The position numbers and the translations under genes are program-made. DNA of 64,000 bases, taken from contig CALKBO010000015.1 of assembly GCA_937989875.1 (NCBI GenBank), forward strand, positions 1-64,000. Direction: 5' to 3'. The notes under the pieces were generated by a model. The model saw only the letters and a list, made by a program, of their open reading frames with translations, did no database searches and was not told the DNA's origin. This stretch comes from an uncultured Collinsella sp. Lineage in GTDB: Bacteria > Actinomycetota > Coriobacteriia > Coriobacteriales > Coriobacteriaceae. Positions 44,819 to 52,895 of the stretch are shown here, piece after piece. Each line of letters opens with the position of its first letter. Within the stretch, counting starts at the first letter, position 1.

Positions 44819-47527
44819 ATGCCCAAGATCGATGTAGAAGAACAGCTCAAGCTGCGATTTTTGCAGCCGTTGCTCGCATGCATGCCCCGCCGTGTGGTGG
44901 TTTGGCACGATGCGGACGGCGAGTTTGCTCCTGAGTTTGAGCGATTGGCTGCCGAGGGTTTCGACGGCGTGGGGGCCGATGCCGGCGTAATGCCTGCTCA
45001 CGGTGACTTTGAGCGCCCGGTGCGCTTTGTTGAGGCCTGCGAGGGCCGTATGTTTGCCGTCAAGAAGCTCATCAACCGCGATGACCTTGCGAGCGATATC
45101 TTGCTGTATCGCCGTTGCCCGCGCGGCAGGCTTGAGGGTGATTGGCTTGCCGATGTTGAGCTGTATGCCGATCAGTTCCAGGCTGACTATCTTTCGCTTT
45201 TGGCCGATCAGCTGGGCATCGAGAATATCGACGCCGTGCGCGAGAGCCTTCGCGAGCACAAGACGTTCTTTGATGCCAAGACCCGCTGCGCTAAGTTTGC
45301 CGCGTGTGTTCCGCATGCCTCGGGCGCATCCGATATCGAACTCGGCATCCTTACGGTGATTTTTGGCGGTAAAGAGCTTGGTGACGCGCGCCCCGCGTTT
45401 GTGCTGCGTGGCTGTATGACCATGCTGCTGCACGAGGGTCCCGAGGCGCTGGCCGAGTTGATGGACAAGTACTGCGTGCGCGATGTGCTCTCTGCCTTTA
45501 TGCTTCGCTGCTATGGGTTTGAGGGACCGCTGTATGAGCGCGACTCATTGCTTATGCTTTCATCCCATGTGCTCCTTACAGCGGCGTCTACCGCGCTTCC
45601 CGAGGGAGCGCTCAAGGGACTCGAAAGCTATGTGGCTCCCGCCTACGGCCCCTATTGCCTTGAGGCGGTGCGTACGTGGGACCAGACCGCCGATACCCAG
45701 GCGTCGAGCGAGGACCTATTTGAGATCTGCCGTTTGGTTGAGGACGCCCGCGGACTCTTTGCACGGTTCGAGACCTTGCCGATCGATGTTCTGACCTCGC
45801 TTGATGTGTTTCCGTGCGTCAATGAGGCTGTGCTCTCGCAGCTGTTCTGCTCGTTTGCCCAGGGCGCGGACCGTGTTGAGGATGCGCGCGCATTTGCTGC
45901 GCGTCGCTGCGACCTAAGCTGGTACCGTCGTGTCGAGAGCTACTTTGACCTGCTTGCCGCTGTGGCCGATATGTGCGCGTTTAGGCAGGCGCATGCGGGC
46001 GGCTTCCATCTGGCGCAGCCCCAGCAGGTGTGGGATGCCTACACGTCCGATTGGTATGCCATGGATGCCGCCTATCGTCATATGTGCACCGCGTATCTGC
46101 GGGCGCGCTCCGTCGAGTGCGATGTACTCGAGGAACCTGCCCGAGCTGTGGTGGATTGGGCGGAGAATCTCTACAGTAACTGGTTCTTGGTCGACGCCAA
46201 TACCTGCTGGGCGGCCGCTGCGCAAGGGGAGTGGGCCTATTGCGGCTACATCGATGGCCCTGCGCGGCAGGATAAGTTCTACTGGCATGTGCTGCCCACC
46301 TATGTGGGCTCTGCCAAAACGACAGTCGTTATCGTGAGTGACGCGTTGCGCTATGAGGTGGCCCGCGACGTTGCGGCGCTGCTCGAGCGCGAGCGCGGCG
46401 GCAACGTCAAGGTTTCTAGTATGCAGGCGGTCTTTCCCTCCATTACCGAGGTAGGTATGCCTGCGCTGCTGCCACACCAAGCGCTTGAACTTGCAGCGGA
46501 TGGCTCGTTTGTGTTGGCTGACGGCATGCCCACTGCGACGACTCCGCAGCGTGAGGCCGTGCTTGCCCACGTTGAGCCCACGGCCTGCGCTTTACGCTCG
46601 AGCGCATACCTCAACATGGCGGGAACCGAGCGTAAGGCGTTGCTCAAGGACTCAAGACTTGTCTACCTCTACCACAACAAGATCGATGCCACGGGCGAGA
46701 AGGCCGCTACGCAGGATGACGTCTTCGGTGCCTGTGCGGACACCGTGGAGGAACTTGCTGCGTTGGCGCGTCGCGTGTGCACCGACGCCCCGGGCGCTCG
46801 TGTTGTTATAACGGCAGATCACGGCTTTATCTACACGCGTCGGGAACTTAACGAGTGTCGGATGCTCGGCAAGCCAGACCTCCCCTTCCTTGACGCTCCC
46901 GTCATGCACGGCAAGCGTCATCTGGTGGTGCCCAATGAGGCCATGGCCAAACTATCGGACGAGGCACGCGGGGTGTTTGTTACTGTTGACATGGGACGTT
47001 TGGGTGCCGGCTTTGAGGGGTTTGCCCTGCGCGAGAACGTGCACTTTAGGCGTCCCGGCGGTACTAACAACTATGTCCACGGCGGCATGAGCTTGCAGGA
47101 GCTGTGCGTGCCCGTTGTCGGATTTTGGCGTGCGCGCTCGGGTTCCAAGGACTTTGTCGACACGCGCGTGGCGACGCTGCGCGTGCTAAGTGAGGGGCGC
47201 CGAGTGACCAACTCGCTTTTCTCGGTTAACTTGATTCAGGAGGAACCCGCCCAAGGCAAGGTCTTGCCGTGCGAGTACGAGCTGGTGTTTACCGACGCAA
47301 GCGGCAACGAGGTGAGCGATACGGTCAAGGCGCATGCCAACAAGACTTCTGCTAACTCGCAGGAGCGCGTAGTGCATGTCAAGTTTGCGCTGCATGCGGC
47401 GGATGGATTCTCGGCCAAGGGTCCGTACTATCTGGTCTGCCGCGAGCGCGAGACGGGCAAGATCGTTTGGCGCGAGACGTATACCATCGCTGTTTCGTTT
47501 GCCCCTGTTGCTGACTTTGGTTTTTAG
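44819..47527 (+). CDS. pglZ: BREX alkaline-phosphatase-like protein PglZ
   Basis: 902-aa type I PglZ. The central alkaline-phosphatase superfamily domain shows VVIVSDALRYEVA near residue 505 (metal-binding Asp) and VVITADHGFIYTRR near residue 665 (Asp-His metal ligands). The N-terminal part starts LRFLQPLLACMPRRVVVWHDADGEF, as in PglZ. It is required for BREX activity and binds Zn. TAAGGA lies before ATG 44819, 23 nt after the PglX C-terminal gene, so the operon is continuous. Confidence 0.95.
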   Translation: MPKIDVEEQLKLRFLQPLLACMPRRVVVWHDADGEFAPEFERLAAEGFDGVGADAGVMPAHGDFERPVRFVEACEGRMFAVKKLINRDDLASDILLYRRCPRGRLEGDWLADVELYADQFQADYLSLLADQLGIENIDAVRESLREHKTFFDAKTRCAKFAACVPHASGASDIELGILTVIFGGKELGDARPAFVLRGCMTMLLHEGPEALAELMDKYCVRDVLSAFMLRCYGFEGPLYERDSLLMLSSHVLLTAASTALPEGALKGLESYVAPAYGPYCLEAVRTWDQTADTQASSEDLFEICRLVEDARGLFARFETLPIDVLTSLDVFPCVNEAVLSQLFCSFAQGADRVEDARAFAARRCDLSWYRRVESYFDLLAAVADMCAFRQAHAGGFHLAQPQQVWDAYTSDWYAMDAAYRHMCTAYLRARSVECDVLEEPARAVVDWAENLYSNWFLVDANTCWAAAAQGEWAYCGYIDGPARQDKFYWHVLPTYVGSAKTTVVIVSDALRYEVARDVAALLERERGGNVKVSSMQAVFPSITEVGMPALLPHQALELAADGSFVLADGMPTATTPQREAVLAHVEPTACALRSSAYLNMAGTERKALLKDSRLVYLYHNKIDATGEKAATQDDVFGACADTVEELAALARRVCTDAPGARVVITADHGFIYTRRELNECRMLGKPDLPFLDAPVMHGKRHLVVPNEAMAKLSDEARGVFVTVDMGRLGAGFEGFALRENVHFRRPGGTNNYVHGGMSLQELCVPVVGFWRARSGSKDFVDTRVATLRVLSEGRRVTNSLFSVNLIQEEPAQGKVLPCEYELVFTDASGNEVSDTVKAHANKTSANSQERVVHVKFALHAADGFSAKGPYYLVCRERETGKIVWRETYTIAVSFAPVADFGF

Positions 47528-47538
47528 GAGTGTGCCCT

Positions 47539-49920
47539 ATGTTTGATAGCAATGACGACAATCTGTGGGAAGTTCCCTCGATTGATGTGAATGCGCCGGT
47601 GCAGGCTGCGGTGTCTGCAGAGGAGGCCGTGCCCGCTCCGGAGGCTGAGACTGCCGCAGAGGCCGTGGCTGCCGCGCCTGCCCCGGAGCCGACGGTGGCC
47701 GCGGTACCCGATGAGGTTGCGGCGCCCGCCGAGGACGAATCCTCGACCGATGGCTATGACCAGGCCGTGGACGAGGCCCCCGAGGACGACGGCTACGACT
47801 TGGATGGGCTGGACGGCAAGCTGCTCGAGCACTTTGCTGGCAAGATCGTGCGCAAGGACCTGACGGCCCTTATGAAGCGCGGCGCCAACGTGCCCACCTT
47901 TGTGCTGGAGTATCTGCTGGGCATGTACTGCTCAACTGACGACGAGGATGCCGTGGCAGAGGGTTTGGAGCGCATCCGCAGGATCCTCACTGATAACTAC
48001 GTGCGCCCCGACGAGTCCGAGCGCATTAAGTCCAAGATTCGCGAACTGGGCCGCTTTACCATCATCGATAAGGTGACGGCCAAGCTCGACGAGTACAAAG
48101 ACATCTACGTGGCATCGTTTGCCAATCTGACTATTGAGCCGTTTGTGATGCCGGCTGAGTACGTGCGCGACTATTCCAAGATTCTGCAGGGTGGCATTTG
48201 GTGCATTATGAGCATCGAGTATCGTCACCCCTTGGATGAGGAAGACGAGTTTGGCATGGAGGTCTTTGGCGACGATGCGCCGCGCCGCTCCAAGGCCAAG
48301 CGCAAAAAGCGCGGACCCGAGGACTCTCCGTTTAGTGTGGCGTCGCTCACGCCCATCCAGATGCCCAATCTGGACCTGGATGCCATGGTCGACGAGCGCC
48401 AGTACTTTACGCGCGACGAGTGGCTGAACATGCTGCTGCGCTCCGCTGGCTATGAGCCCAGCGAGCTATCCGAGAAAGAACGCCTGCACTTTATCGAGCG
48501 CATGGTGCCGCTCATCGAGCGCAACTACAACCTGTGCGAGTTGGGTCCCCGTGGTACCGGCAAGAGCCATATCTACAAAGAGGTCTCGCCCTATGCCATC
48601 TTGCTTTCGGGTGGCCAGACCACCACGGCCAACCTGTTCGGCCGCATGAACTCCATGCGCGCCGACCGTGTGGGCTTGGTAGGTCACTGGGACTGCGTGA
48701 CGTTTGACGAGGTCGCCGGCATGCGCTTTAAGGACACCAACGCCGTGCAGATCATGAAGGACTACATGGCGAGTGGCAGCTACGCGCGCGGCCGCGACCA
48801 GATTAACGCCGACGCCTCAATGGTCTTTGAGGGCAACATCAACGATACCGTGCAAAACGTCCTTAAGACCACGCACCTGTTTGATCCGTTCCCGCCGGAG
48901 TTTAACAACGATTCGGCCTTCTTCGACCGTATCCACTATTACCTGCCGGGCTGGGAGATTCCCAAGATGCGCTCGAGCCTGCTGACCGGGCATTATGGCC
49001 TGATCACCGACTGCCTGTCGGAGTTTTGCAAGGAGATGCGCCGCAAGGACTATACGCACCATATCGACCGTTACTTCCGCTTTAACAGCGACTTTAACAA
49101 GCGTGACGAAATCGCCGTGCGCAAGACCTTTAGCGGCCTTGCCAAGCTGCTGTTCCCCGACGAGGCCATGGACAAGGACGACGTACGCTGGCTGTTGGAC
49201 TACGCCATCGAGGGCCGTCGCCGCGTAAAGGAGCAGCTCAAGATTATGGCGGGCGTTGAGTTTATCGACGTTAACCTGGGCTATATGGATGCCGACAACC
49301 CGCAGGACGTGCACGTGGTGCGCGTGCCCGAGCAGTCCGAGGACACGCTGATTCCCGATGGGGCGCTGCTGTCCGGCCACGTGTTTGGCGTGGGCAGATC
49401 GCAGAGCGGCGAGGTTGCCGTGTACAAGTTGGAGAACAAGGCCGTTGCCGGCGAGTGCAAGTTTAAGCACGAGGGCGTGGCCTTTAACAAGCCGGTGCGC
49501 GATACCCTGGAGGCCGCGTTCGACAACTTTGTGAACCTGGCGAACCGCGTGGCGCCGGGCATGCACATTGGCTCCAAGGATTACCTGCTGTTCTACAACG
49601 ACCTGCAGAGCAAGGGCCTGTCCGAGGAAGTTTCGCTTGCCGAGTTTGTGGGCCTGTGCTCCGCGGCGTGCAACCGCCCGGTGATGCCCGCGCTGGCGAT
49701 TCCGGGCATCTTGCGCATGTCGGGTTCTATGGACGAGATCCGCGGGCTCGAGGACATTATGCGTGTGGCCAAAAACGCCGGCGCCAAGCGCGTGATTTTG
49801 CCGCTGAGTGCCATCGCGGGCCTGCAGAGTGTTTCGTCTGAGATTATCTCGGGCCTGAGCCCGGTGTTCTACATGGATGGCGACCCGGTCGACGCCGCGA
49901 AGAAGGCTCTGGATCTGTAG
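47539..49920 (+). CDS. brxL: BREX AAA+ protein BrxL (Lon-like)
   Basis: 793 aa. From about residue 90 it matches BrxL: GLDGKLLEHFAGKIVRKDLT, NVPTFVLEYLLGMYC, Walker A GPRGTGKSH near residue 336, and a C-terminal Lon-protease-like fold lacking a recognisable Ser-Lys dyad. BrxL forms hexameric rings on DNA and is needed for phage restriction. Odd: about 85 extra N-terminal residues, rich in Ala, Pro and Glu (E-A-V-P-A-P-E-A type), precede the normal start; usual BrxL is about 680 aa. ATG 47539 has TAGGAG 8 nt upstream and is 11 nt after pglZ. Confidence 0.94.
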   Translation: MFDSNDDNLWEVPSIDVNAPVQAAVSAEEAVPAPEAETAAEAVAAAPAPEPTVAAVPDEVAAPAEDESSTDGYDQAVDEAPEDDGYDLDGLDGKLLEHFAGKIVRKDLTALMKRGANVPTFVLEYLLGMYCSTDDEDAVAEGLERIRRILTDNYVRPDESERIKSKIRELGRFTIIDKVTAKLDEYKDIYVASFANLTIEPFVMPAEYVRDYSKILQGGIWCIMSIEYRHPLDEEDEFGMEVFGDDAPRRSKAKRKKRGPEDSPFSVASLTPIQMPNLDLDAMVDERQYFTRDEWLNMLLRSAGYEPSELSEKERLHFIERMVPLIERNYNLCELGPRGTGKSHIYKEVSPYAILLSGGQTTTANLFGRMNSMRADRVGLVGHWDCVTFDEVAGMRFKDTNAVQIMKDYMASGSYARGRDQINADASMVFEGNINDTVQNVLKTTHLFDPFPPEFNNDSAFFDRIHYYLPGWEIPKMRSSLLTGHYGLITDCLSEFCKEMRRKDYTHHIDRYFRFNSDFNKRDEIAVRKTFSGLAKLLFPDEAMDKDDVRWLLDYAIEGRRRVKEQLKIMAGVEFIDVNLGYMDADNPQDVHVVRVPEQSEDTLIPDGALLSGHVFGVGRSQSGEVAVYKLENKAVAGECKFKHEGVAFNKPVRDTLEAAFDNFVNLANRVAPGMHIGSKDYLLFYNDLQSKGLSEEVSLAEFVGLCSAACNRPVMPALAIPGILRMSGSMDEIRGLEDIMRVAKNAGAKRVILPLSAIAGLQSVSSEIISGLSPVFYMDGDPVDAAKKALDL

Positions 49921-49994
49921 GGGTGCGGGCGTGCGGGCTTGCGTACGTGTGGGCCCGCGGGCATATTGGCGTGTTCGGGTAAGGAGGCCTTGTC

Positions 49995-51359
49995 GTGGCG
50001 GACGAGCGTTGCGTTGGCGAGCTGCTCGACGAGCTGTTTGGCTTTGAATCGGTAGCCAAGCGTCAGACGGCGCTTGAGCAGTACGATCGCGGGGAGCTGG
50101 TGCGCAAGGCGCGCTCCCGCGAGCTGTTGGGTGTGCTTAGGGGCGTCGAGGCTGCTGAGCACGCTGCGCGCGAGTCTGCCGTGCGGGCTGTTGACGGGTA
50201 TGTTCGCCGTGTTGAGAGCGCCGCGCTTGCACGCGCTCGCAAGCAGGCGGGCATTGTTGGACCGCTGCGGATGGAGCGCCGCTATGCTGCCTTTTTGCGC
50301 ATGGAGGACAAGGCCGAGTTGCTGGCCCGTTTGGAGCAGACGCTTGCGTTTATCGAGGTAAAGCTGCGCGTCAATACAGCGGACAGGGTTCGTGCGGCGT
50401 ACGATGCTGCGGGGGCTATGGTACTGCAGGACGCGGCGCGCTTGAGCGACGTGCGCGTTACCGAGGCCGTGCCTCTGGATGCCGATCTGCTGTGTACGCA
50501 GCTGGAGCAGATGCGCTGTGCCGCCGACGTGACGGACCTTGCGGGTATGATCACAGCGACGTTTGAGTCTGAGCTGAGTGCGACGGGGTCGCAGGGTGCC
50601 GACGGGTTTACGGGCGATTTGGCTGGCGATGTTGCTGGTGACGTGGCGTTGGAGCGTGAACTTACCAACGTGCGCGGCGCTGCGCAGCGGGCGCGCTTGG
50701 CGGCGCAGGCGTATCGGGCCGAGCGCGCCGCCCGCATTGCGGGGAGCACGGTTGATCCGGTATCGTTGCCCGAGTCTGCGTGCGTTGCGTGCGAGACGGC
50801 GTGTGATGCCGGGGAGCTTTGCGAGTTGCTCACTCAGGTTAAGAAGTCGTTTGAGACCTACCGTCGCGTTGTTGCCGACGGCGGGTTGTTCTGCGCGTTT
50901 GGCACGGGCTCGCCGCACGGCATTTGTTGTGGCACGAGCTATTTGGACTACGATTCTCGGCTTGATGAGGACGTGCTGGTGGGCGAGTACGATGGTGCAA
51001 CCAGGCATACTGTTCGGCGTGAGGTTCCGATTCCCGAGCTTGTGGATGAGGCTTCTGCCGAGGGCGGCGATTCGCTCAAGGTTGCCGTGGCGCGCATGCG
51101 CGAGTTTAACGGGCGTCGCTACGATGGTGTGCTGGATGAGGATCCTGCGCGCCATGTGAATGCGTTTTGGTATGGACTCAAAAAGCTCAGCCAGTATTGC
51201 GAGGCCGCCGTGCGTGTGGATGAGCGTGCTTGGGATTGCTTTATCGATAAGGTGCAGTTCGCCTACGATGAGCCCGTGGGGCGTTTGGCTGCACAGATGG
51301 ACGACAAGCAGGTTGCGGCTTTTGTTGCTGCTGTGGACGCGCTCGGTGCTAGTGAGTAG
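49995..51359 (+). CDS. unknown protein downstream of brxL
   Basis: 454 aa, not recognised. The first ~330 residues are mainly charged helix. Two Cys clusters stand out: SACVACETACDAGELC (C-x2-C-x3-C-x6-C) and LFCAFG...GICCG, which could hold a metal or Fe-S cluster. A conserved-looking block SYLDYDSRLDEDVLVGEYDGATRHTVRR and a C-terminal helical region follow. It starts with GTG after AAGGAGG, 74 nt past brxL on the same strand, so it is likely cotranscribed with BREX. It may be an accessory defence gene or cargo of the island. Confidence 0.7.
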   Translation: MADERCVGELLDELFGFESVAKRQTALEQYDRGELVRKARSRELLGVLRGVEAAEHAARESAVRAVDGYVRRVESAALARARKQAGIVGPLRMERRYAAFLRMEDKAELLARLEQTLAFIEVKLRVNTADRVRAAYDAAGAMVLQDAARLSDVRVTEAVPLDADLLCTQLEQMRCAADVTDLAGMITATFESELSATGSQGADGFTGDLAGDVAGDVALERELTNVRGAAQRARLAAQAYRAERAARIAGSTVDPVSLPESACVACETACDAGELCELLTQVKKSFETYRRVVADGGLFCAFGTGSPHGICCGTSYLDYDSRLDEDVLVGEYDGATRHTVRREVPIPELVDEASAEGGDSLKVAVARMREFNGRRYDGVLDEDPARHVNAFWYGLKKLSQYCEAAVRVDERAWDCFIDKVQFAYDEPVGRLAAQMDDKQVAAFVAAVDALGASE

Positions 51360-51386
51360 GGGCTTGGCTCGATAGGAGGTTGCACC

Positions 51387-51599
51387 ATGAAGATCGAAGT
51401 TGACGTAGATCAACTGCGCGAGAGCCTGCTCGACCGCGCGGGGAGTGCAGCTGGCGTGGGCTTTCCCGCTGCCATGCTCGACGTAGTGGATGTCGAGGAC
51501 GAGTCGCCCCAAGGGCTCCTGGCCCGAGCCGAACGCGAAGGCCTCGATCTCCGAGACTTTGTCGTCGAAGACGACTACGGAGCGTCTGATGACTGGTGA
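51387..51599 (+). CDS. small acidic protein
   Basis: 70 aa, strongly acidic (ends VVEDDYGASDDW), preceded by GGAGG at a normal distance and 27 nt after the previous gene. No family recognised. Acidic proteins of this size are often antitoxins or protein inhibitors, but nothing specific supports this. It ends 7 nt from the stop of the convergent DUF3800 gene. Confidence 0.65.
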   Translation: MKIEVDVDQLRESLLDRAGSAAGVGFPAAMLDVVDVEDESPQGLLARAEREGLDLRDFVVEDDYGASDDW

Positions 51600-51606
51600 C
51601 CTCGGG

Positions 51607-52284
51607 TCAGTTCATTCTTTTGTTCCGGAGATATGAGAGAAATCCCTTTTTGAACGTCCTTCGGGTTCCAAAAAATAGCCGATCCGTCTTGGTTTCTTCC
51701 TTACTGTCAAACTTGATAGCCGTTAGCTCGATCGTGCAGATGTAATCAGCAACTTGGAATAGCCGGTAGGCTCGCGGCGTGGCTTCTCGGTATACGATGA
51801 CGTCCCTTGCTAGAACGTACTCGAGCGCAGAATGGATGACCTCTGTTACGATCGGTTGACCGTTGTCGTAGTAAATCTTAACGGTGTCGTATCGTTGGAA
51901 GAATTCCAGATGGTCGAAAAGCTCAACCGTGAGGTCCCGCCTCATTCTTTCCGCAAGACCGTTTTGATTGTCGGTGAATTCGCTCATTCGGTATTGTAGG
52001 CAGAGGTAGCGTATGGGGAGATGCTGAATGAACGCGCGAAATGCGCTCAACATGTGCCTTCGCTGCTCCTTGGGAAGATCTTTGTAGTCGCCGTTTCCAT
52101 TCAATAGGGGTCCTGCATGAAAAGGCGTATTGGGAAGCGAGGACTGCGACAGGGCGCGCTCGTAGCGGTCAATGCGTTCAACGATTGCATCGTTTTGATC
52201 GTGAAAAACGAGGGTGACGAGGTAGTAGTTGGAGACGCCTCCGAGGTCGCCAGATTCGTCAACAAAGACGGAGAGTTCGCTCAT
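51607..52284 (-). CDS. DUF3800 protein
   Basis: 225 aa. FVDESGDLGG at the N-terminus (first acidic pair), a central D-N-Q region (KIYYDNGQP) and the late QVADYICTIEL are the DUF3800 signature, a family with an RNase H-like fold and unknown function, often in mobile or defence regions. ATG 52284 has GGAGG 7 nt upstream. G+C is lower than in neighbours. Directly upstream are two units each with promoter, hairpin and terminator on the same strand; structured RNA motifs next to DUF3800 genes are known from comparative studies of intergenic regions. Confidence 0.87.
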   Translation of the reverse strand: MSELSVFVDESGDLGGVSNYYLVTLVFHDQNDAIVERIDRYERALSQSSLPNTPFHAGPLLNGNGDYKDLPKEQRRHMLSAFRAFIQHLPIRYLCLQYRMSEFTDNQNGLAERMRRDLTVELFDHLEFFQRYDTVKIYYDNGQPIVTEVIHSALEYVLARDVIVYREATPRAYRLFQVADYICTIELTAIKFDSKEETKTDRLFFGTRRTFKKGFLSYLRNKRMN

Positions 52285-52303
52285 GATGGGCCTCCATTTT
52301 TGC

Positions 52304-52396
52304 AAAAAAATGCCGGGGGTAAGACCCCGGCTCTTGGAGGCCCCTCTTTTGGAGGGAACCGTATTCTTTATACCATGAGATAAGGGGTGCTTTCAA
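52304..52396 (-). ncRNA. small RNA unit 1 upstream of DUF3800
   Basis: Minus strand: -35 TTGAAA (52391-52396), 18-nt spacer, -10 TATAAA (52367-52372), hairpin CCCTC-CAAAA-GAGGG, linker CTCCAAGA, then terminator GCCGGGG...CCCCGGC followed by ATTTTTTT (52304-52331). Expected transcript about 55 nt, ending 20 nt before the DUF3800 start. The terminator could also gate read-through into the gene. Confidence 0.65.
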
Positions 52397-52538
52397 GTAA
52401 TATAATAATAAGCAAACATATGTTCGTCAAACTACCTGCGAAAAGTCCTTAGCCGTCCAGAGGTGGATAGAGCGGCTCGTAAACTGCTGACGCAATGGGC
52501 CGGCGTTTTCCCGAGAAGTATTTAGTCTTGACTCGCAC

Positions 52539-52629
52539 AAAAAATGCCGGGGGACATCCCCCGGCTCTTGGAGATCCCTCTATTCGAGGGTACCGACTTC
52601 TTTATAGCAGGAGATTGGACGGCTTTCAA
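52539..52629 (-). ncRNA. small RNA unit 2 upstream of DUF3800
   Basis: Same layout as unit 1: TTGAAA (52624-52629), 17-nt spacer, TATAAAGAAGTCGGT, hairpin CCCTC-GAATA-GAGGG, CTCCAAGA, terminator hairpin of eight G-C rich pairs and ATTTTTT. Between units 1 and 2 (52397-52538) I see no gene. Confidence 0.65.
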
Positions 52630-52700
52630 ATGGCGCCATGTGGATGGGATGGCGTGCCTGATAAAGCCCTCAATGAATGGCATCTAACTAGCGTTCGTGA

Positions 52701-52768
52701 TATAAAGATGTCGGTCATCTCAAAAGAGAGGGCTTCCAAGTGCCGGGGACGTTTTCCCCGGCTTTTTT
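52701..52768 (+). ncRNA. small RNA unit 3, opposite strand
   Basis: On the plus strand: TATAAAGATGTCGGT, a short TCTC-AAAA-GAGA hairpin, CTTCCAAG, then GCCGGGG-x-CCCCGGC and TTTTTT. Same order as units 1 and 2 but more diverged, and without a good -35 box. It is divergent from unit 2. Confidence 0.55.
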
Positions 52769-52812
52769 CATTTCGGTGTCAATCCAAATGTTTTTCAACC
52801 CATCCCCTTAAT

Positions 52813-52880
52813 AACTTGCGGTGAAATAGGGACTGTTTAGGCTGCTAGGAGGCCTATTCAGTCCCTATTTCACCGCAACT
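52813..52880. repeat. palindromic repeat family A, copy 3
   Basis: TTGCGGTGAAATAGGGACTG and the complementary CAGTCCCTATTTCACCGCAA arms. It ends 15 nt past the stop of the minus-strand antiporter gene, the same placement as copies 1 and 2. Confidence 0.85.
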
Positions 52881-52895
52881 TATGGGTGGGGATGG

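Noticed and set aside
52304..52768. repeats near DUF3800 as a CRISPR array
   Set aside because: Only three copies, in both orientations, irregular spacing, each with its own promoter and terminator; no spacers or cas genes.
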